NCBI GenBank assembly: GCA_964036045.1
Contig: OZ038382.1
Location: 110,072,578-110,136,577 of the forward strand
DNA: 64,000 nucleotides
Direction of reading: 5' to 3'
From: Eutreptiella sp. 'Long Island Sound 2002'
Lineage: Eukaryota > Euglenozoa > Euglenophyceae > Eutreptiales > Eutreptiaceae
In this document: positions 20,020 through 32,709 of the stretch, one piece after another
Position numbering within the stretch: the stretch's first letter is position 1
Layout: every line of letters begins with the position of its first letter
Program-made: the position numbers and the translations under genes
The notes under the pieces: generated by a model
Database searches by the model: none
What the model was told of the DNA's origin: nothing
What the model saw: the letters and a program-made list of their open reading frames with translations, nothing else

Positions 20020-21220
20020 CAGCCTTTGTTTGACAGGTGGGCAGGTAAGGGTGATTGGTACAACTGCAGTTGCCTTTGGCGACTATGAATTTTTCTGCCC
20101 AAGCTAAAACGGGCGCTGATCACACAATCAACCAACTGCAACTCAGCCGTGAGTGGGGAGTGCAGTCCGACCCCTTCGACTTATACGCTGTGCACGCAAA
20201 CTGAGCACTCCTTCCCTCCAAGCCCTGACAAGGAAACGCGTAGTGGTGTCCCGGTTAGGCCAAGGTTGCTTAGTAGCGCTGTGTTCTCTTGTTCTTTCAC
20301 AGGAGGGTCAGTAGGTCCCGAGACCTCTGTGAGATGGACTCCCAGTAGTGCGTGTAGGTGTTTAGGGTCAGCAGGCCAGGCAGGCGATGAGTGCAAGTGA
20401 TGAGTGCTCACCCTGCCTTCGAAGGCCGGTGCTGGCGTTAGTGGGTGTAGTGTAGTGGTGTCTCCTGTCCCGCGTGCTTTTCCACGTGGGCAGGGGAGTG
20501 CGTTAGCTTTTGGCCCTTAGAAAACTTGGCGCTTTGTATGCCGTTAGCACACATGGCCACCCCTCCCCTCTAGTAGGCAGGGCTTCTGCCGTCTTCCCCC
20601 AAGGATAGGCGTCAGCACAGAGATTGGGCGCCATAGGAGTGGTAATAGTACCTGATTAGGTCCTTCGGTCCGACGTCAGCGAAGCACGGTCTCTGGGAGC
20701 CACGACGGGGAGAGAAGTGAGACACACACAGACATACGTAGCACACTTGGGGGTATGGTAGACTTTGTAAGGAAGGGTAGAACGCCATGGGTCTGGACCA
20801 GTCAGGGATCCTAACTGTGGGCACTCTTGTCCCCAAGGAGGGAAGACACACTTTGCTTCATAACACCTTGCTTGTCATTCCCCCCTGGAGTAGTAAGCCA
20901 CCGTTCTTCGTTCGCTCCCCAAGGTCATTACATCAGGGCAGTTCCCATGCAACACATGGTCAACAAGGCATACACTCACTGGGTGGCCGCAAACCTGATA
21001 AGCGGCCACCTGGCTCACGTTGGGAACCATAGGCATGGGACTGCAGGGCACAGCCAGGGTAAGTGCAGTGCTCTGAAAGCAGCTGTCTGAGCAAAACCAA
21101 TGGCCTTTGGCCAGGGTGTGGTCGTCATGGGGGGCTAACGGTCCTGTCCTGCGATGCAATGCGGAGCAACTGTGACAACTGCTCGAACACACATACGCAG
21201 GCATATCTGCACAAGAGTGC
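20020..21220. other. Spacer; expected 3' LTR of the gypsy element not found
   Basis: The minus-strand gypsy pol ends at 21221, so a 3' LTR should lie here. I see no match to the LTR-like repeats elsewhere in the window, so the element is truncated or recombined. No gene is supported. Confidence 0.4.
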
Positions 21221-22400
21221 TCACCGCCCCTGGAAGGTTAGAAGACAGTCAGTAGACTGACACAGTGAAGATACGGTTTTCTTTTTACGCTGGCACATAG
21301 GCTGAGCACGGGTTAGTAGCTGTCCCTCGTTGTTCTCAACGAGGTAGGAGCAGAAGATGGGATTGATACTCCCATCTGGTTGTATAAAGGCGGAAACGGG
21401 TTCCCAGGTCGCCTCAGATAGCCCATAGCCATCCCACAGGGTAAGGAATTTCCAGCACTGTTTATACTCCTGGCGAGCAATACCTGCAACCACGTAGTAG
21501 CCATCGACTGCCATTTCATCGGCAGTCATTTCTTCGAGTTCGTCTGCCTCCTCTGGGCTGGCAGCGTTCTCTAGGTCGATACGCTCGACCTCACTGTCGC
21601 TCAGGCGCCACTCATCCCAGGACAAATCATCAGGGGAGTGATAGTGCCTCAACTGTTTAGGCGCACAAAGCAGTTCACCACCTAGACTTGGACTGCATCT
21701 GACATGGATCCTAGATCCATCTATCCTGATGGTACAATAGGGCCGGAAACAAGGGCCCTGTAGACAGTTACGGGGCCAGGAGGGTAGGCGTGAATGGTGC
21801 ACCAAAACAAGGTCACCAACCTTGAAACTGGCAGGACGCCGTAGGCAATTCCATTGGCTCAGTTCACGGTCACGGATATGTCTCAGGTTAGTCCCAGCCT
21901 TGTTAGCCACAGACTGCTTGTGTTGCAGCCAATCCCCACAGGACTCTTGTAGTCCTCAGGAGAGTGGGTTTCGAAGAACCAAGCAGGTCGTCCTCCATGG
22001 AATACCTCGTGGCGGGTGAAACCCGTAGAAGAGCTCCTCTGAGAGTTCATGGTCAGCACTGCCCAGCGCACTAGGCGTACCCAGTCTTTGGTACGTTCCT
22101 GTTTCATCAGAATTCTCAGGTTCTGTTCCACCACACGGTTTGGTCTCTCACAATAAGAGTTAGAGGTGTGGGTATAGGGCACACCTGTGGTTACCTCAAC
22201 GTTGAGGGCATTCAGCAATCGATTGTGCCATCCACTGTCACTGCGGATGCGTACATCCTCATCAGAGTGCACCTGCTTAGGTGCCCCATAGGGTTCGAAC
22301 CATTGTTTGACCAACATTTTAACAGTTTCCTGAGAGTCCTGAGGGATGTAGGTTGGACCATTCGGGAGCTCAGTTCTTCCCACCATCATACGGTCCAACA
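21221..22400 (-). pseudogene. Gypsy integrase C-terminal half and chromodomain
   Basis: Contains the second catalytic Asp (PKQVHSDEDVRIRSD) and the Glu region (SYCERPNRVVEQNLRI) of an rve integrase, a GPY-like segment (FKVGDLVLVHHSRLP) and a C-terminal chromodomain (complement of about 21300-21420: WKFLTLWDGYGLSEATWEP). The first catalytic Asp region is missing because the protein passes straight from a pre-RT region (LPNGPTYIPQDSQET, near 22340) into VKMLVKQWFEPYG. A frame change lies near 21910. Chromodomain integrases belong to the chromovirus branch of Ty3/gypsy, where the domain directs integration to chromatin. Not functional as it stands. Confidence 0.8.
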
Positions 22401-23110
22401 GTCGTCTCCAATAGGCCTCCCAGTCGGGGGTACACAGGATCACTCTCGCTGCTCCAAGGGCAATTTTGGTAAGCACGTTAGCGAGTTCAGATAATGGGGG
22501 ATTAGCATAGCACAACTTCATCGATCTCCAAAAGAAGCGTTGGGGCGTTATTGAGATACCGCGAGCAATAGAGCTGCATCATGTGCTGCTCTTTACTCGC
22601 GAACAATTCCACCTCTTCATTCAGGTCTACCTGCAGGGCGGCCAGTCCATTTTCCAAGACGGGCCGCACCGACTCATAGTTTTCAGGTCGACAAGATAGG
22701 TTCACTTAGCGTACACCGGATTCTTTTCATCCTGACAGCTCCAGAGGGGCAGAGAAAAGGCCACTGCCAAAGGTGCAGTGAAGGGCATAGGGATGTTGCA
22801 AAGACAACAGCTTTACCTGGGGGTCCCGTCGCAGAAAATCTGTGCCGATGACAATGTCAAAGGCGGGGGTGTCGAGCTCTTTGCAGTGCTGAGTCCCCTG
22901 CCCATCGCCCAGACAAACGGTAACATCGAACCCCCCCCAGTGAATGGATGGTCGGACCAGCTCCAACCCTTATTGTCACCGTTTTGGGTTTCCGGATCCT
23001 GGCTTGTTGCAGCAGTCTGCGGGCCACGATTGAAAGCGTAGCACCCGTGTCTAAGACAGCCTTGTAAACCTGATCACCAAATTTTCACGGTGATCCAGAA
23101 CACAAATCCT
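22400..23110 (-). pseudogene. Gypsy protease and pre-RT segment
   Basis: AVLDTGATLSIVARRLL (complement of about 23010-23060) carries the Asp-Thr-Gly active site of a retroviral-type aspartic protease, and AFDIVIGTDFLRRDPQVKLL follows as in the related elements. The frame breaks near 22727 and 22705. It is homologous to 38616-39300 and 43762-44073. Confidence 0.7.
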
Positions 23111-23757
23111 CATCCTCGGGGCCGCCCGCCTATCCCTCTTCAGGGAACTTTACTTCAACCTCAGGGGTCTGCAGGCACTTAGAGTGTCAGTTGAGGCGGT
23201 GCTTCCTGGCGTTCTCGCTGCTCTTGTTGGCGCCACCAGCGCTGGGGGTGGAGGGGGCAGACCGCTTTTCCCCCGACAGGTCACCCTTTGGTGTGGGGCT
23301 GGGTGCTCCTCTTCCACCAGTGGGGGGGGCTGAGGACCTTCGTCCTCCACCAGGGTTACCCTTACCCTTAAAATCTCCAGCGACCCAACCCAGGTGGGGG
23401 TGCCTGCAGGACAGGGCCTTTGGCCTGGCTCCGGGCCCCTCGGCCCCAGAATCCAGAGATTGATGAGGATGTGTGATGAGACCCTCCCCCACGTATCATC
23501 CGCCGGAAGGAGAGGAATGTGAGACTTTGGTCGAACATGGGTTACCTCTCTGGGCAGAACCTGCAGTAGGGTACTGCTCGCGGCGACTGCGCCCTTCCCC
23601 CATGTGGGGGACCCGCTTTGTGGGGCACGTGAAGTAGAGCCCTGGGTCGGTGAGCAAAAGCTCCTTGGTAAGACCCCTGTGGGGGGCAACCGCAGTCCCG
23701 AGTTGACCTACCTACCTACCTCAACCAGGGCTACCCTTACCCTTAAACCTTGCAAGG

Positions 23758-25700
23758 TTAAGGCCCCCCTCTTTCAGGTCTGCCACCCTTACCGGCGTTC
23801 TTACGCCGTTCCTCTTCCGCTTTCTGTAGTTTTTCGGATTCGCGGCGTTTTATGAGGTATTCATCTTCATAATGCCTCCTTTTGCCGCAATATCCGCACG
23901 TTATCGTGCAGCGGAAGAAGTCTTGGTGCTTTACCTCCTGATCATGTTTGGTTTTCTGTGTGCGCTTCAGTTGGAGCATGCACGCACTTCGCCCATCACA
24001 GTCAGGCAGGTGGCAGGGTCCACCCTATCGTCCGTAGGACGACAGTAGAAAAGATCAGGGGCCCCTTTTCCTTTGGAGGGGGGGGAATCTCAGTCATGTG
24101 CTTCAGCTGCCCACCACGGCCCTTCCCAGAGTTAGAATGAGGTTAAGGCAACCTCCCTCCAGGAGCTATCTTAGCAGGCGTCTCCCTTCGCAGATGTTTG
24201 CGCAGACACTTGTCCATGTGGGAGTCATTCTCCCTCTCCATGGCCAATTCGATCAACAGATTGACCAGGTGATCGCAGAAGTGCGTCCGAGGTTTTCTCT
24301 CGGACGTCTCTCTGCAGTTCTCCCATGTCCTGGTAGGAATCCTCCGCACAAGCCACAGATGTGGCTCAGTAGGCCCATTGGAAGAGGGGTTCATACGTTC
24401 CATGAGCTCTTCCAACTGCGCCTCGAACTCGGAGATGCGGGCAGCTGTGGGGAATTCGGAAAGAGGAGGCAACTCCTCAATCTCCGTTCGGACACTCAGG
24501 TCCGTTTCGTAGATGGGATCCATTTGCTGCAGTCTTTTCAAGATATCGCCCCAGTTGGAGCTTCTCCTGATAGCGGTCTTAGCTGGCCGCTGTACGAATT
24601 TGCTTTTGCGTGAGTTTTTGATGACCGTGCATTTGGGCCAGACATCAGCTTGTTGCTGACCCGTGAGGAGCAAAAACAACGGAAATCTCCTCAGCTGACT
24701 CAGGCAGGTTTTTGCGATCGAACTCCGGGGAGTCCAATGTGAAGGTTCGCCGTAGCGATGGCCTTCTTTCCCCTACCTGGGACACTTGGGACACCTGCTC
24801 CACCTGAAGGGGGTGAGGGGTACACTCTGGCCAGTGGGGCTAGTGCTGCCAGGACATAGCCTTTCATCTCAGCCTCTGTTGTGTCAGCCAGACTGCAGAC
24901 AGGCGCAGTCCTCACATGAGGACGGAAAGGGCTAGGACGAGTGTCCATTGCGAAGATGTTGATGCCTCTGCAGCTCTTCACATCCCTGGTTAACAGTTCA
25001 ACACCAGGGGACATGGTAGGGCGGGGGCTTCCTCAAATCGTCGAGCCCCCATTTCGTCTTGAGTGCTGCTGACAACGCACTCAGATCTGGGTCTTCATCG
25101 CCTGCACCTAGGACCCGGGAAAGCAAGTCCATGGACTCATCGAGACGTAGCTTAGGGGCTGCCATGCGTTGGGGCAAACCTTGCTCCACACACGTAGGTT
25201 TGGGTTGCACTGCCCTAGGACTGGGGCCAGGCTTCAGGCATTCATATTCCTTCGGTTCTTCTGGAACATCTTCTTGCCCCGAGTAGCTCAGAACATTGTT
25301 CCCAAAGGCGCATCCTTCCCCTTTCCTTTCGTTGCTGTTCTTCTCGAGGCCTTGACCTAGGCATTGGCCACTTCGATCCCTGGGGTAGGAGTAGTTTCGG
25401 CTGGGGGCATTGAGAACACGATGGAAGCTAAGGCGGCTGCCACAGGGTCCTGGCCTTCGAGGCGCCTGAGGTTTGCCCGCGTTAAGACGGGCGCTTCAGC
25501 GCTTACGCTCCGGCGGACTCCTTCTGCGTATATCTCTGTAATTTCTTCCTCCTCTTGTTACTGCAAGTTCCCTAGAAGACCAGTATCAACGGGTACACCA
25601 CTTGTAGATGAAGGTCGGGCTCCCACATCATCAGTCTTTGACCTGGTGCTTGTGATCGGCACTGCTCTGGCGCTGAGCGTGACAGACATCTTCACAGTTC
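23758..25700 (-). pseudogene. Gypsy gag with zinc knuckle
   Basis: Starts near 25690 (MSVTLSARAVPITS), continues through 25210-24998 and 24679-24143 (YETDLSVRTEIEELPPLSEF, TEPHLWLVRRIPTRTWENC), and ends in a zinc knuckle CGYCGKRRHYEDEY at about 23860-23900, in which the last Cys of the CCHC pattern is Tyr. Frames are broken by several indels. The gap 23110-23758 is a Pro/Gly-rich linker with no recognisable domain. Confidence 0.7.
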
Positions 25701-25829
25701 AGGAAACAAGTTTTTGTTGCTGTTCTTTGTGTTCTCCCTTAGTCTTACAGGGCCTGCCTCTGCTACCAGAAAAGGTTTCTGGTTTGCTCACACTTGTGCT
25801 TGTTCCTTGTATTTGTTTTAGAAAGCCCT

Positions 25830-26515
25830 TGCTGATTTTCCCTAAGTCAAAATGAAATCTACACAAAGATAAAGTACAGCAAGTCCAGGCACCAGATCAA
25901 TCATGTCACGATAAGTCCTTCCACAATCAAAACATGTGTAACAGGGGAGGCTGCAGATAGACAAATGTAGTTCTAGATACAATGCTCCAAGGGTTTATAA
26001 ACAAAATAGATGATTTTATGTGAAAGCTGGCATGACTCATGTCCCCTAGATAGTACCAAAAACTTCATGTGCAATCTTTTTGATACAATGAGGTTGGTTA
26101 GGAATCTGGGGCAAAGGAGCTGGGCCGGACACAGGATATGGCTTGACCAGCATGGCCAAGCAACTGAATTCAGAATCAGTTAAAACGCAGAACCACAATA
26201 AGTGATAGAAACAATTGAGTGTAGGAGTCTTGATGTGGGGGACCTCTAGACTTACCCTACAAGGCCCTAGGCAAGGAGTGTCTACTTTCTTTCAGTATTA
26301 CCTCCATGAAGGAATATACCTCCGCTCAGTTGAGTTGCAGGGGTGAACTTCATGGGGGCTAGGGTTATAACCCTGGCTACTTTGAGAACGTGTACTTCAA
26401 GCTTGAAAAGAGTGATAAAAATAATTAAGTGTTGGTCTCAATATCCCCTTAAGGTCTAGGGGAGGCTTGGCCTGGATCAAGTAGCCCAAGAAGGACATGG
26501 CAGTGACGTTTTCTT
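25830..26515 (-). repeat. Gypsy LTR-like repeat, 5' side of the 21.2-25.7 kb element
   Basis: Shares with 41590-42300 the blocks GCCAAGCAACTGAATTCAGA, AACCTCCATGAAGGAA, GGGTGAACTTCATGGGGG and the edge GACATGGCAGTGAC, at lower identity than the other two copies. Position and orientation fit the 5' LTR of the downstream gag. The GC-rich LINE starts immediately after, at about 26517. Confidence 0.7.
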
Positions 26516-26519
26516 ACTG

Positions 26520-28756
26520 GTGTTCCAGCACCTCCATGCAGCGTACGACTCCCTGGCGCGTGTGGTAGGGCGCCAGCACCCCGCCCTGGTGGGAAGGGAC
26601 CCGCCAGAGAAGGACCAGCCCAAAGGTGGGAAACAACTCCAGATGGGTATCCTTTCGTATGAAACCTTGGCGGCGAGAGCGCTGATGGTGTACAAGGCAA
26701 ACGCGGCAGAGCACAGCATCCGCTCAGAGGCGGCAGTCTGGCTGGCGGACGTGCTACAGCAAGTGTCACCGGCGTTCCGCCCTACCACGCAAGACCTGCT
26801 GCAAGAGGAGCAGAAACGGCAAGCGACCGCCCTTGAAGAGGACATCCGCCACCTACGCCTGCTCCTTGCAGTCGACGGCAAACCCGTCATCAAGCACTTT
26901 TGGCGCCGCAACGCCCACGGCATTGTCCAACGGAGGAAGGCCTTTCGGGGCACCATCAAGGTGGAGGCCCCACGCCCATTGCGCCTACGGAACGGGAGGG
27001 ATCCAAACACCCAGACCCTCCTGACGGAGGAGCAGGACGTGATGGCTGCGGTCCGCGCCATCTTGCAAGAGCTGTACGGCAAGCGCCAAGAGGATCTCCC
27101 GAGCTTCCAGGCTGTCCTCTGTCACCACATGCCCCAAGTCCCGGAGGGGCAATGGGCCCAGGTTTAGCAATACTGCATCCAGGACCTGCAGTCCGCGCAG
27201 GACAAGGCTAACGCCAAGGCCCCGGGCCCGAACCATGTGGAGGCCCGCTTGACCAAGGCCCTCCCATCGGCAATCCAGTGGCTGGTAGTCCACTTCTATC
27301 GGGCCATCCTGCCCGGCGCCCCACCGCCGACCCATTGGCGACATACCCACATCTGGCTCAGCTCGGAGGTCCCAGACTCCGCTGTGCTGAACGACTACCG
27401 GCCCATAGCCCTGGGCCAGCTGGACATGAAGCTGCTCACAGGTTCCCTCGCGCAGCGGATCGCGGAGGTGCTCACAGGATAGAGGGTGGTCAGTGACTGG
27501 CAACAGGGGGCCCTCCCCGCCTCCAACACCAGGCCCCCCCCTATTCATGGCGCAGCGGCAACTCCACCGGGGGTAGCCCATCCACATCTTCTCTTTCGAC
27601 GCCTGCAAGGCCTTTGACACCGCCCCACAGGGGGTGCTCAATCTCATCCCCCTTCACCTCTCCGTGCCGCCAGCCATCATCAACCTCCTGCTATCCCTCC
27701 ACGTGGCGGCCAGGCTGCGCATAGGCACTGTGCACAGGCACACGCAGCAGGTCCACATGCAGCGGGGTGTCAGGCAGGGTAACCCTGAGGGCCCCCTGCC
27801 GTATGCCCTCCTCCTGGAGCCGCTGCTCAGGGCCCAGGGGCACCGCCTACGCCCCCCAGAAGAGGCCAAGACAGCCCTCATCGAGGCCTACATTGACGAC
27901 CTGCTCATGGTGGTCCACACCCTGCAGGACTTTGCGAGGGCCTCGAGGCAGTGGCTGCAACCCTGGGGATGATGGGCATGGAGTTCAGGCCCCGCAATCG
28001 CGCCATGGCCACCACAAAAGACATCCCAGGCTTGCATCTGCGCCTCTGCCCTCCCCTGGCAAACCCCTGGCACTGGGTACCGGCAGCGGACTCCGTCCCC
28101 TACCTGGGACTCCAGCTACAGCCAGACAGGGAGTTCTCCCTGCAACACAAGCCTGGGCTGTGCCTGGCAGCAGTGTACCACTGGTGCCTCAAAACCCTCG
28201 CGCCGCCCAAAGTGGTACAGGACGTGATCCTGGCATACCTGGGGGGGGGGGTGATACAGTACGTAGCCACCTTGATCGCCGAGGACTCAGACACCGCGCG
28301 GCACCTGGACCACGTCACCACCCAGGTCATGAATGACAGGGCGCGGTACGCCTTCGACGCCACGCGTAACAACTTACACAATGACCGGGCTCTGGGGCTG
28401 ACCAGGGTACCAACGCGTTGCCAACAGGCGGGAATGGCCCCCTTGGGCACCCTGGTCCACCACCGCGCGGCCTCGGTGCACGCAGAGGCCACCAGGATGA
28501 TCTGGGAGGTCGCCAGCGGCCACCCCATCTGCCCGAGGTGCACTACCTCGTCCCAGAATTCGCATCCCTGGCGGGGGGTAACTGGGTCCACCGTATACCC
28601 CGGGCCCTGGCTGCCCTGGGAGTGGGGCTCTAAAACCCCATTTAGTGCCCCACGGCAGCCCATGTCCATTCACAGTCCCCGCCGGGGAACGTTGTTATGC
28701 TGCGCACAGCCCGGTTCAGGCGCAGGGACACATGCTGCCTCACAGTGCTGTACTTA
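26520..28756 (+). pseudogene. LINE reverse transcriptase remnant
   Basis: The first 215 aa (26520-27167) are Arg/Ala-rich and resemble the linker between endonuclease and RT in non-LTR elements (LRNGRDPNTQTLLTEEQDVM). RT motifs follow: LNDYRPIALGQLDMKLL near 27390, IFSFDACKAFDTAP near 27590, RGVRQGNPEGPLPYALLLEP near 27763 and the active-site box AYIDDLLMVV (YIDD at 27889-27900). TAG stops near 27166, 27480 and 27574 and later frameshifts make it inactive. A thumb-like continuation runs to about 28570. The family cannot be fixed without a tree; the box sequences are LINE-type, not gypsy-type. Confidence 0.8.
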
Positions 28757-29840
28757 GCCCGGGCAAACTACACCCTGTTTTTCACCTCAATGGCGGCATT
28801 TGTGTGCAAAAAAAAGACGCGCGGTTTCCGCGTGTTTCCACCTGAAAACTGAGAATGAAAAAACGGAGGAATCTCAAATATATTTTTTTAGGCTATGAGC
28901 GGAATGCAAGTAGTCAGAGGTATGAGACAAACGTTTTTTTTGGCATGTTGAGTGCGCGAGGCCTCAGGCACTCAATTATGCAGAATGTGTATTTCCCAAT
29001 GGTCCTGAATAAACAGTATTGCATGCCAAAAAAGGCTCTGATGTATTCATGGGTGCCTCATGGTGTACCGTTCGGGTCATGTCAGCAGCAAGAGTGGTCA
29101 ATCAACTGACCTTTTGTACACGCCATGCACTATGTAAGGTGTAAGAGATCTAAAAAGGCGGGTTGGCCTCAGTCCTTGCCAAACACCCGATTTTCAGTTA
29201 GTTTACCTACAAATGAGGTGCCCAGCCTCCCATCTTTTGGGGCTGTACAACAGTTTGTCAGAAGCGCTAGGTCACTGGACGTATGAAGCAAGTGCTCTAG
29301 AGGATGATAGTCTAATCGCTGCTCTTGAGCCAACTGTTTTCACAGGATTCCAAAAGGGAGGAATCTCAAAAAAGGTTTTGGAGGCTATCGGCAGAATGCA
29401 AGTAGTCAGGGGTATTCAAAAACCCATGCTTCTCGCATGTTGAGTCTTCCGCTGTGCAAGTCTTTAACCCAGCTGGCTGAGTGCGCGGGGCCTTGAGCAC
29501 TCAGCCACCCATAATAAGTATTTTTTCATGTGGACATGTGCAGGATGTGTGAACAGCGCCCATCTTTAATATTTTTCCAGACGATCCAAAATTTGGTATT
29601 CTTCAAATTAGCCAACAATATTTTTTTTCGGGGAAAATGACCGGTGAACCCTCTGATTTTGGACAAAAGAATGGTTATTTGACCCCCCTAAAAACAGCAA
29701 AAAATGGGCGAAACTGATGAAAAATGCATTGTTTGGGAGGGTTTGAAAAACAGTATTTTCAAGATGGTAAAAAAACTGTTTTTTTAGGCGACAAAATTTA
29801 GGTGCTTAGGTGAAAAAAAGGGGTTGCAGTTTGCGTGGGC
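28757..29840. mobile_element. Non-autonomous TIR element with TA target duplication, copy 2
   Basis: The ends GCCCGGGCAAACTACACCC (left) and, reverse-complemented, GCCCACGCAAACTGCAACCCC (right) are inverted repeats flanked by TA (28755-28756, 29841-29842). It is homologous along its length to 5141-6340 with many substitutions, and it interrupts the LINE. No coding capacity. Confidence 0.75.
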
Positions 29841-32362
29841 TAAGCTGTACGCGAAGCTCTGGCACGGGCGGCACGGGCCGCACCACCCGTCTTGAGCAAC
29901 GAAAACCTGTGGCTGGCGGCGGTGTCGGGAGTGTCTCCACCAATGCGCCCAGGAGCACCTCAACTACTGCTGCCGTGAGCAAGGGTCCACGGACCACTCC
30001 AGATCGAGCGAGGTCCTGGTCAACCTGTTCCACACCCCTGGCACAGGAGACCCCCGCCTGTGGGTTGTCCACCCACAGGTCACACATACAGGCCCGCGCG
30101 TGACCCCGGACGGTCTACACCTCCATGTGGGCGGCTATCGCCATAAGAACAACCTGAACCCCCTCGCGAGGGGGTGGCATTCCACCCGCCGGTGGCCCTC
30201 ATGTACATCATCCCCGACGTCCTCGTCGATCGCGCGCACCAGGCGCCCAATGCGGACCTGCCGTGGCCGGAGCCCCTGTGCCCGCGGCCCCGTGTGCCCA
30301 CAACAGTGTGCCTTGTGACAACAGACGAGCAGTGTGCCCAGGCAGCAGAACAGACACCGCTCTGGAACGTGTGGGTGGTGCCACAGGTGGGCCTGGACCA
30401 GTCCTGGCCTCAGGGACTGCCCAGCGGCGCTACCCTCCTGGTGGCCACGGCAGGATGGGGGCACCTGGTGGTGCACCACTGCGGAGTGTCCAGCGTGGCT
30501 CCAAGAGCACATAACGGTGCCTTGGTCCTGGGGGAGCACAGTTGCCGGAGCGGAGGTCTGGTTCCAGGACCACCCGGTGGTACGCTCAGACCGCACGCTT
30601 GCCCTGGGCGTGCATCAGCTGACCCCGGCCCCCCCAACGTCCGGTGGCACTCCGGAGCCCTCAACGGGGGGTGGCGCAGCCGCACACGGTACCACTGGAT
30701 CCCCGAAGCCTCGCGTCGGGGGGCAGGCCGTGCAGGCACGCCACGGTCGTCGCCCTCGCAGCTGACCTCGCTCGCACGTGGGCAGTGGCCATCCTGGGCA
30801 CAGTGCACCACCGGGAGGGGGTGGCCGCCTCCCTCCCCCTGCAGTACGGCACCCACAGACTGTCTGTCCAGACAGTGGACGCCGAGGTCTTCCTCCACCT
30901 CCTGCGGCATATAGACCACGAGTGGCTACTGGGGTCCCTGCCAGGCCGGCCAAGGCAGTCAACGAGCTGCCCGTGAAACGGCTCAAGGACGGCCTGAGCG
31001 TGCGCGGGCAGCATACTGCACACCCCTTCTGGTTCGCCCGCGAAACCTCCCACCACAGCACTTCACTACTGCACAAGGCAGACTGGGCGGCGTCCCAAGA
31101 CACTCTGCTGCAGAATGTACGTCCGGGGCCCAGCCACCGCAAGCTCACTGTCTCCGGCGATGTGGGCCACCTCGAACTGTGGCGGCCCACCATGCGCACG
31201 CTTGGCGCCGTGTCCCAGAGGGCGCAGCACAGCCATGCGCCGACACAGGGAGGGCATATGCCCCTGGGCACAGCCCACGCCTCGGCCTACATCCATGCCT
31301 GGTACGTCACCGCGGCACCCAATAACCAGCTTGCCCTGCGGAGCCGGGGACGGCCACACACCGGAGCAACGTAGGGTCCGCATCCGGAAGCAACAGCTCT
31401 CCGGCGTCTTCGTGCTCCCCCCACCCTGCCTCTTTTGAGGAGGCACGGAGGAGACCCCTTACACATGCATGTGGGCTGCACCCACTCGCGGCTACTCTGG
31501 CCACACCACCGCCAAGCGGTGCAAGAAGGGGCCCGGCACCTCGGGCCCGGGGACAAGGCGCTATGGGTCGCCTAGTGGCTCTCTGCTGGGGCGGAGTGGA
31601 CAGAGGGTTTCTGCTCTGGACTGGTGCCCCACGCGGCGAGGGCGCAACTCCGCACGATCGCCTGCTACAACCCGCAAGGCGCAAACTCTGTGGAAGAGTT
31701 CCTCCTACATATGCTCCGGCTGGAGGATTTTCAATTGGAGCTCCGCAACAGCAGGCTGAAAAAACTTCTCTGCACGCCTCACAGTGTGGCGGCCCACGTA
31801 CACCGGTGGCTCACCGCGGCAGAGGGCGACTTGTTGCTCCTTCCCCCGCGCCGAGGCAAGGACTTCGTGGCCTCCCTCCGCCTGGTAAATGGCACACTGG
31901 GTTGCCCCAACCCTACCTGACCTGCCCGGGGGTTTCTCAGGACAGCTCCGCAGCGCAATCTTTCCACCGTGGATCATTGCAAGCAATACCATGACTGTGT
32001 GGAAAGCGCGTATTGTGGGTGCGGACCGAGCCCGGGAGTGGAGCTGGTGGTGCGCAACCACGCGCTCTCCGGACGCCCCAGCAAATCAATACGCTGCCAT
32101 CCCGCAAGATGGGTGGGGATCACACACCCGGCCGCGGCCCACAACGATCCGGGGGGCAGGCCCGGAGCGCCAGTGGGACACCGAAGCCGCGGCCCGGCTA
32201 TGTACGGCCCTGCAGCCCCATACACGATGGCGGGGCGACTTATCCTCGCTTCCACAGAAGCTCCCCCCCCCCGGCTCGTACTGCACGAAGCTAACGTACT
32301 ACAGGGCACAGACATACGTGGGCAGGAACGTGACGCGGCCACCAACCGGTGGCCCTCCCCCA
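29841..32362 (+). pseudogene. LINE C-terminal region, middle block
   Basis: Protein-like segments in shifting frames: about 29990-30180 (VTPDGLHLHVGGYRHKNNL), 30174-30500 (TTDEQCAQAAEQTPLWNVWV) and 30644-30976 (ALAADLARTWAVAILGTVHH, which might be a decayed RNase H-like fold). The region to 32362 is GC-rich and broken. I cannot assign a domain with confidence. Confidence 0.35.
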
Positions 32363-32709
32363 CACCTAGGATTTCATGGGGTTCAATTATCCGAAAACTC
32401 ATTGAGGCACACGTTTAGTGTCTCAACGTGTGTCTCAACTTAACCACAACTTGAGTTTTGACAATTTGTGGGGCACCTTGACTATAAGTATTGAAAACAA
32501 AATGGTGTGATGTGCAGTAACCCTGCCATAGACTGTCAAAATCGATTTCGAGCCCAAATTCCAATGTTTTGCAGTGAATCTTGCCCAAACATTGAGACAC
32601 AAGTTGAGTGTCTCAAGGTTTCTCTCAACTTAACCTCAGAAAAAGATGCGTTTCAAAAATGTATCCTCAAAGCAAATGCACGCGGGCACCACTCTGCTCA
32701 CTGTTCACT

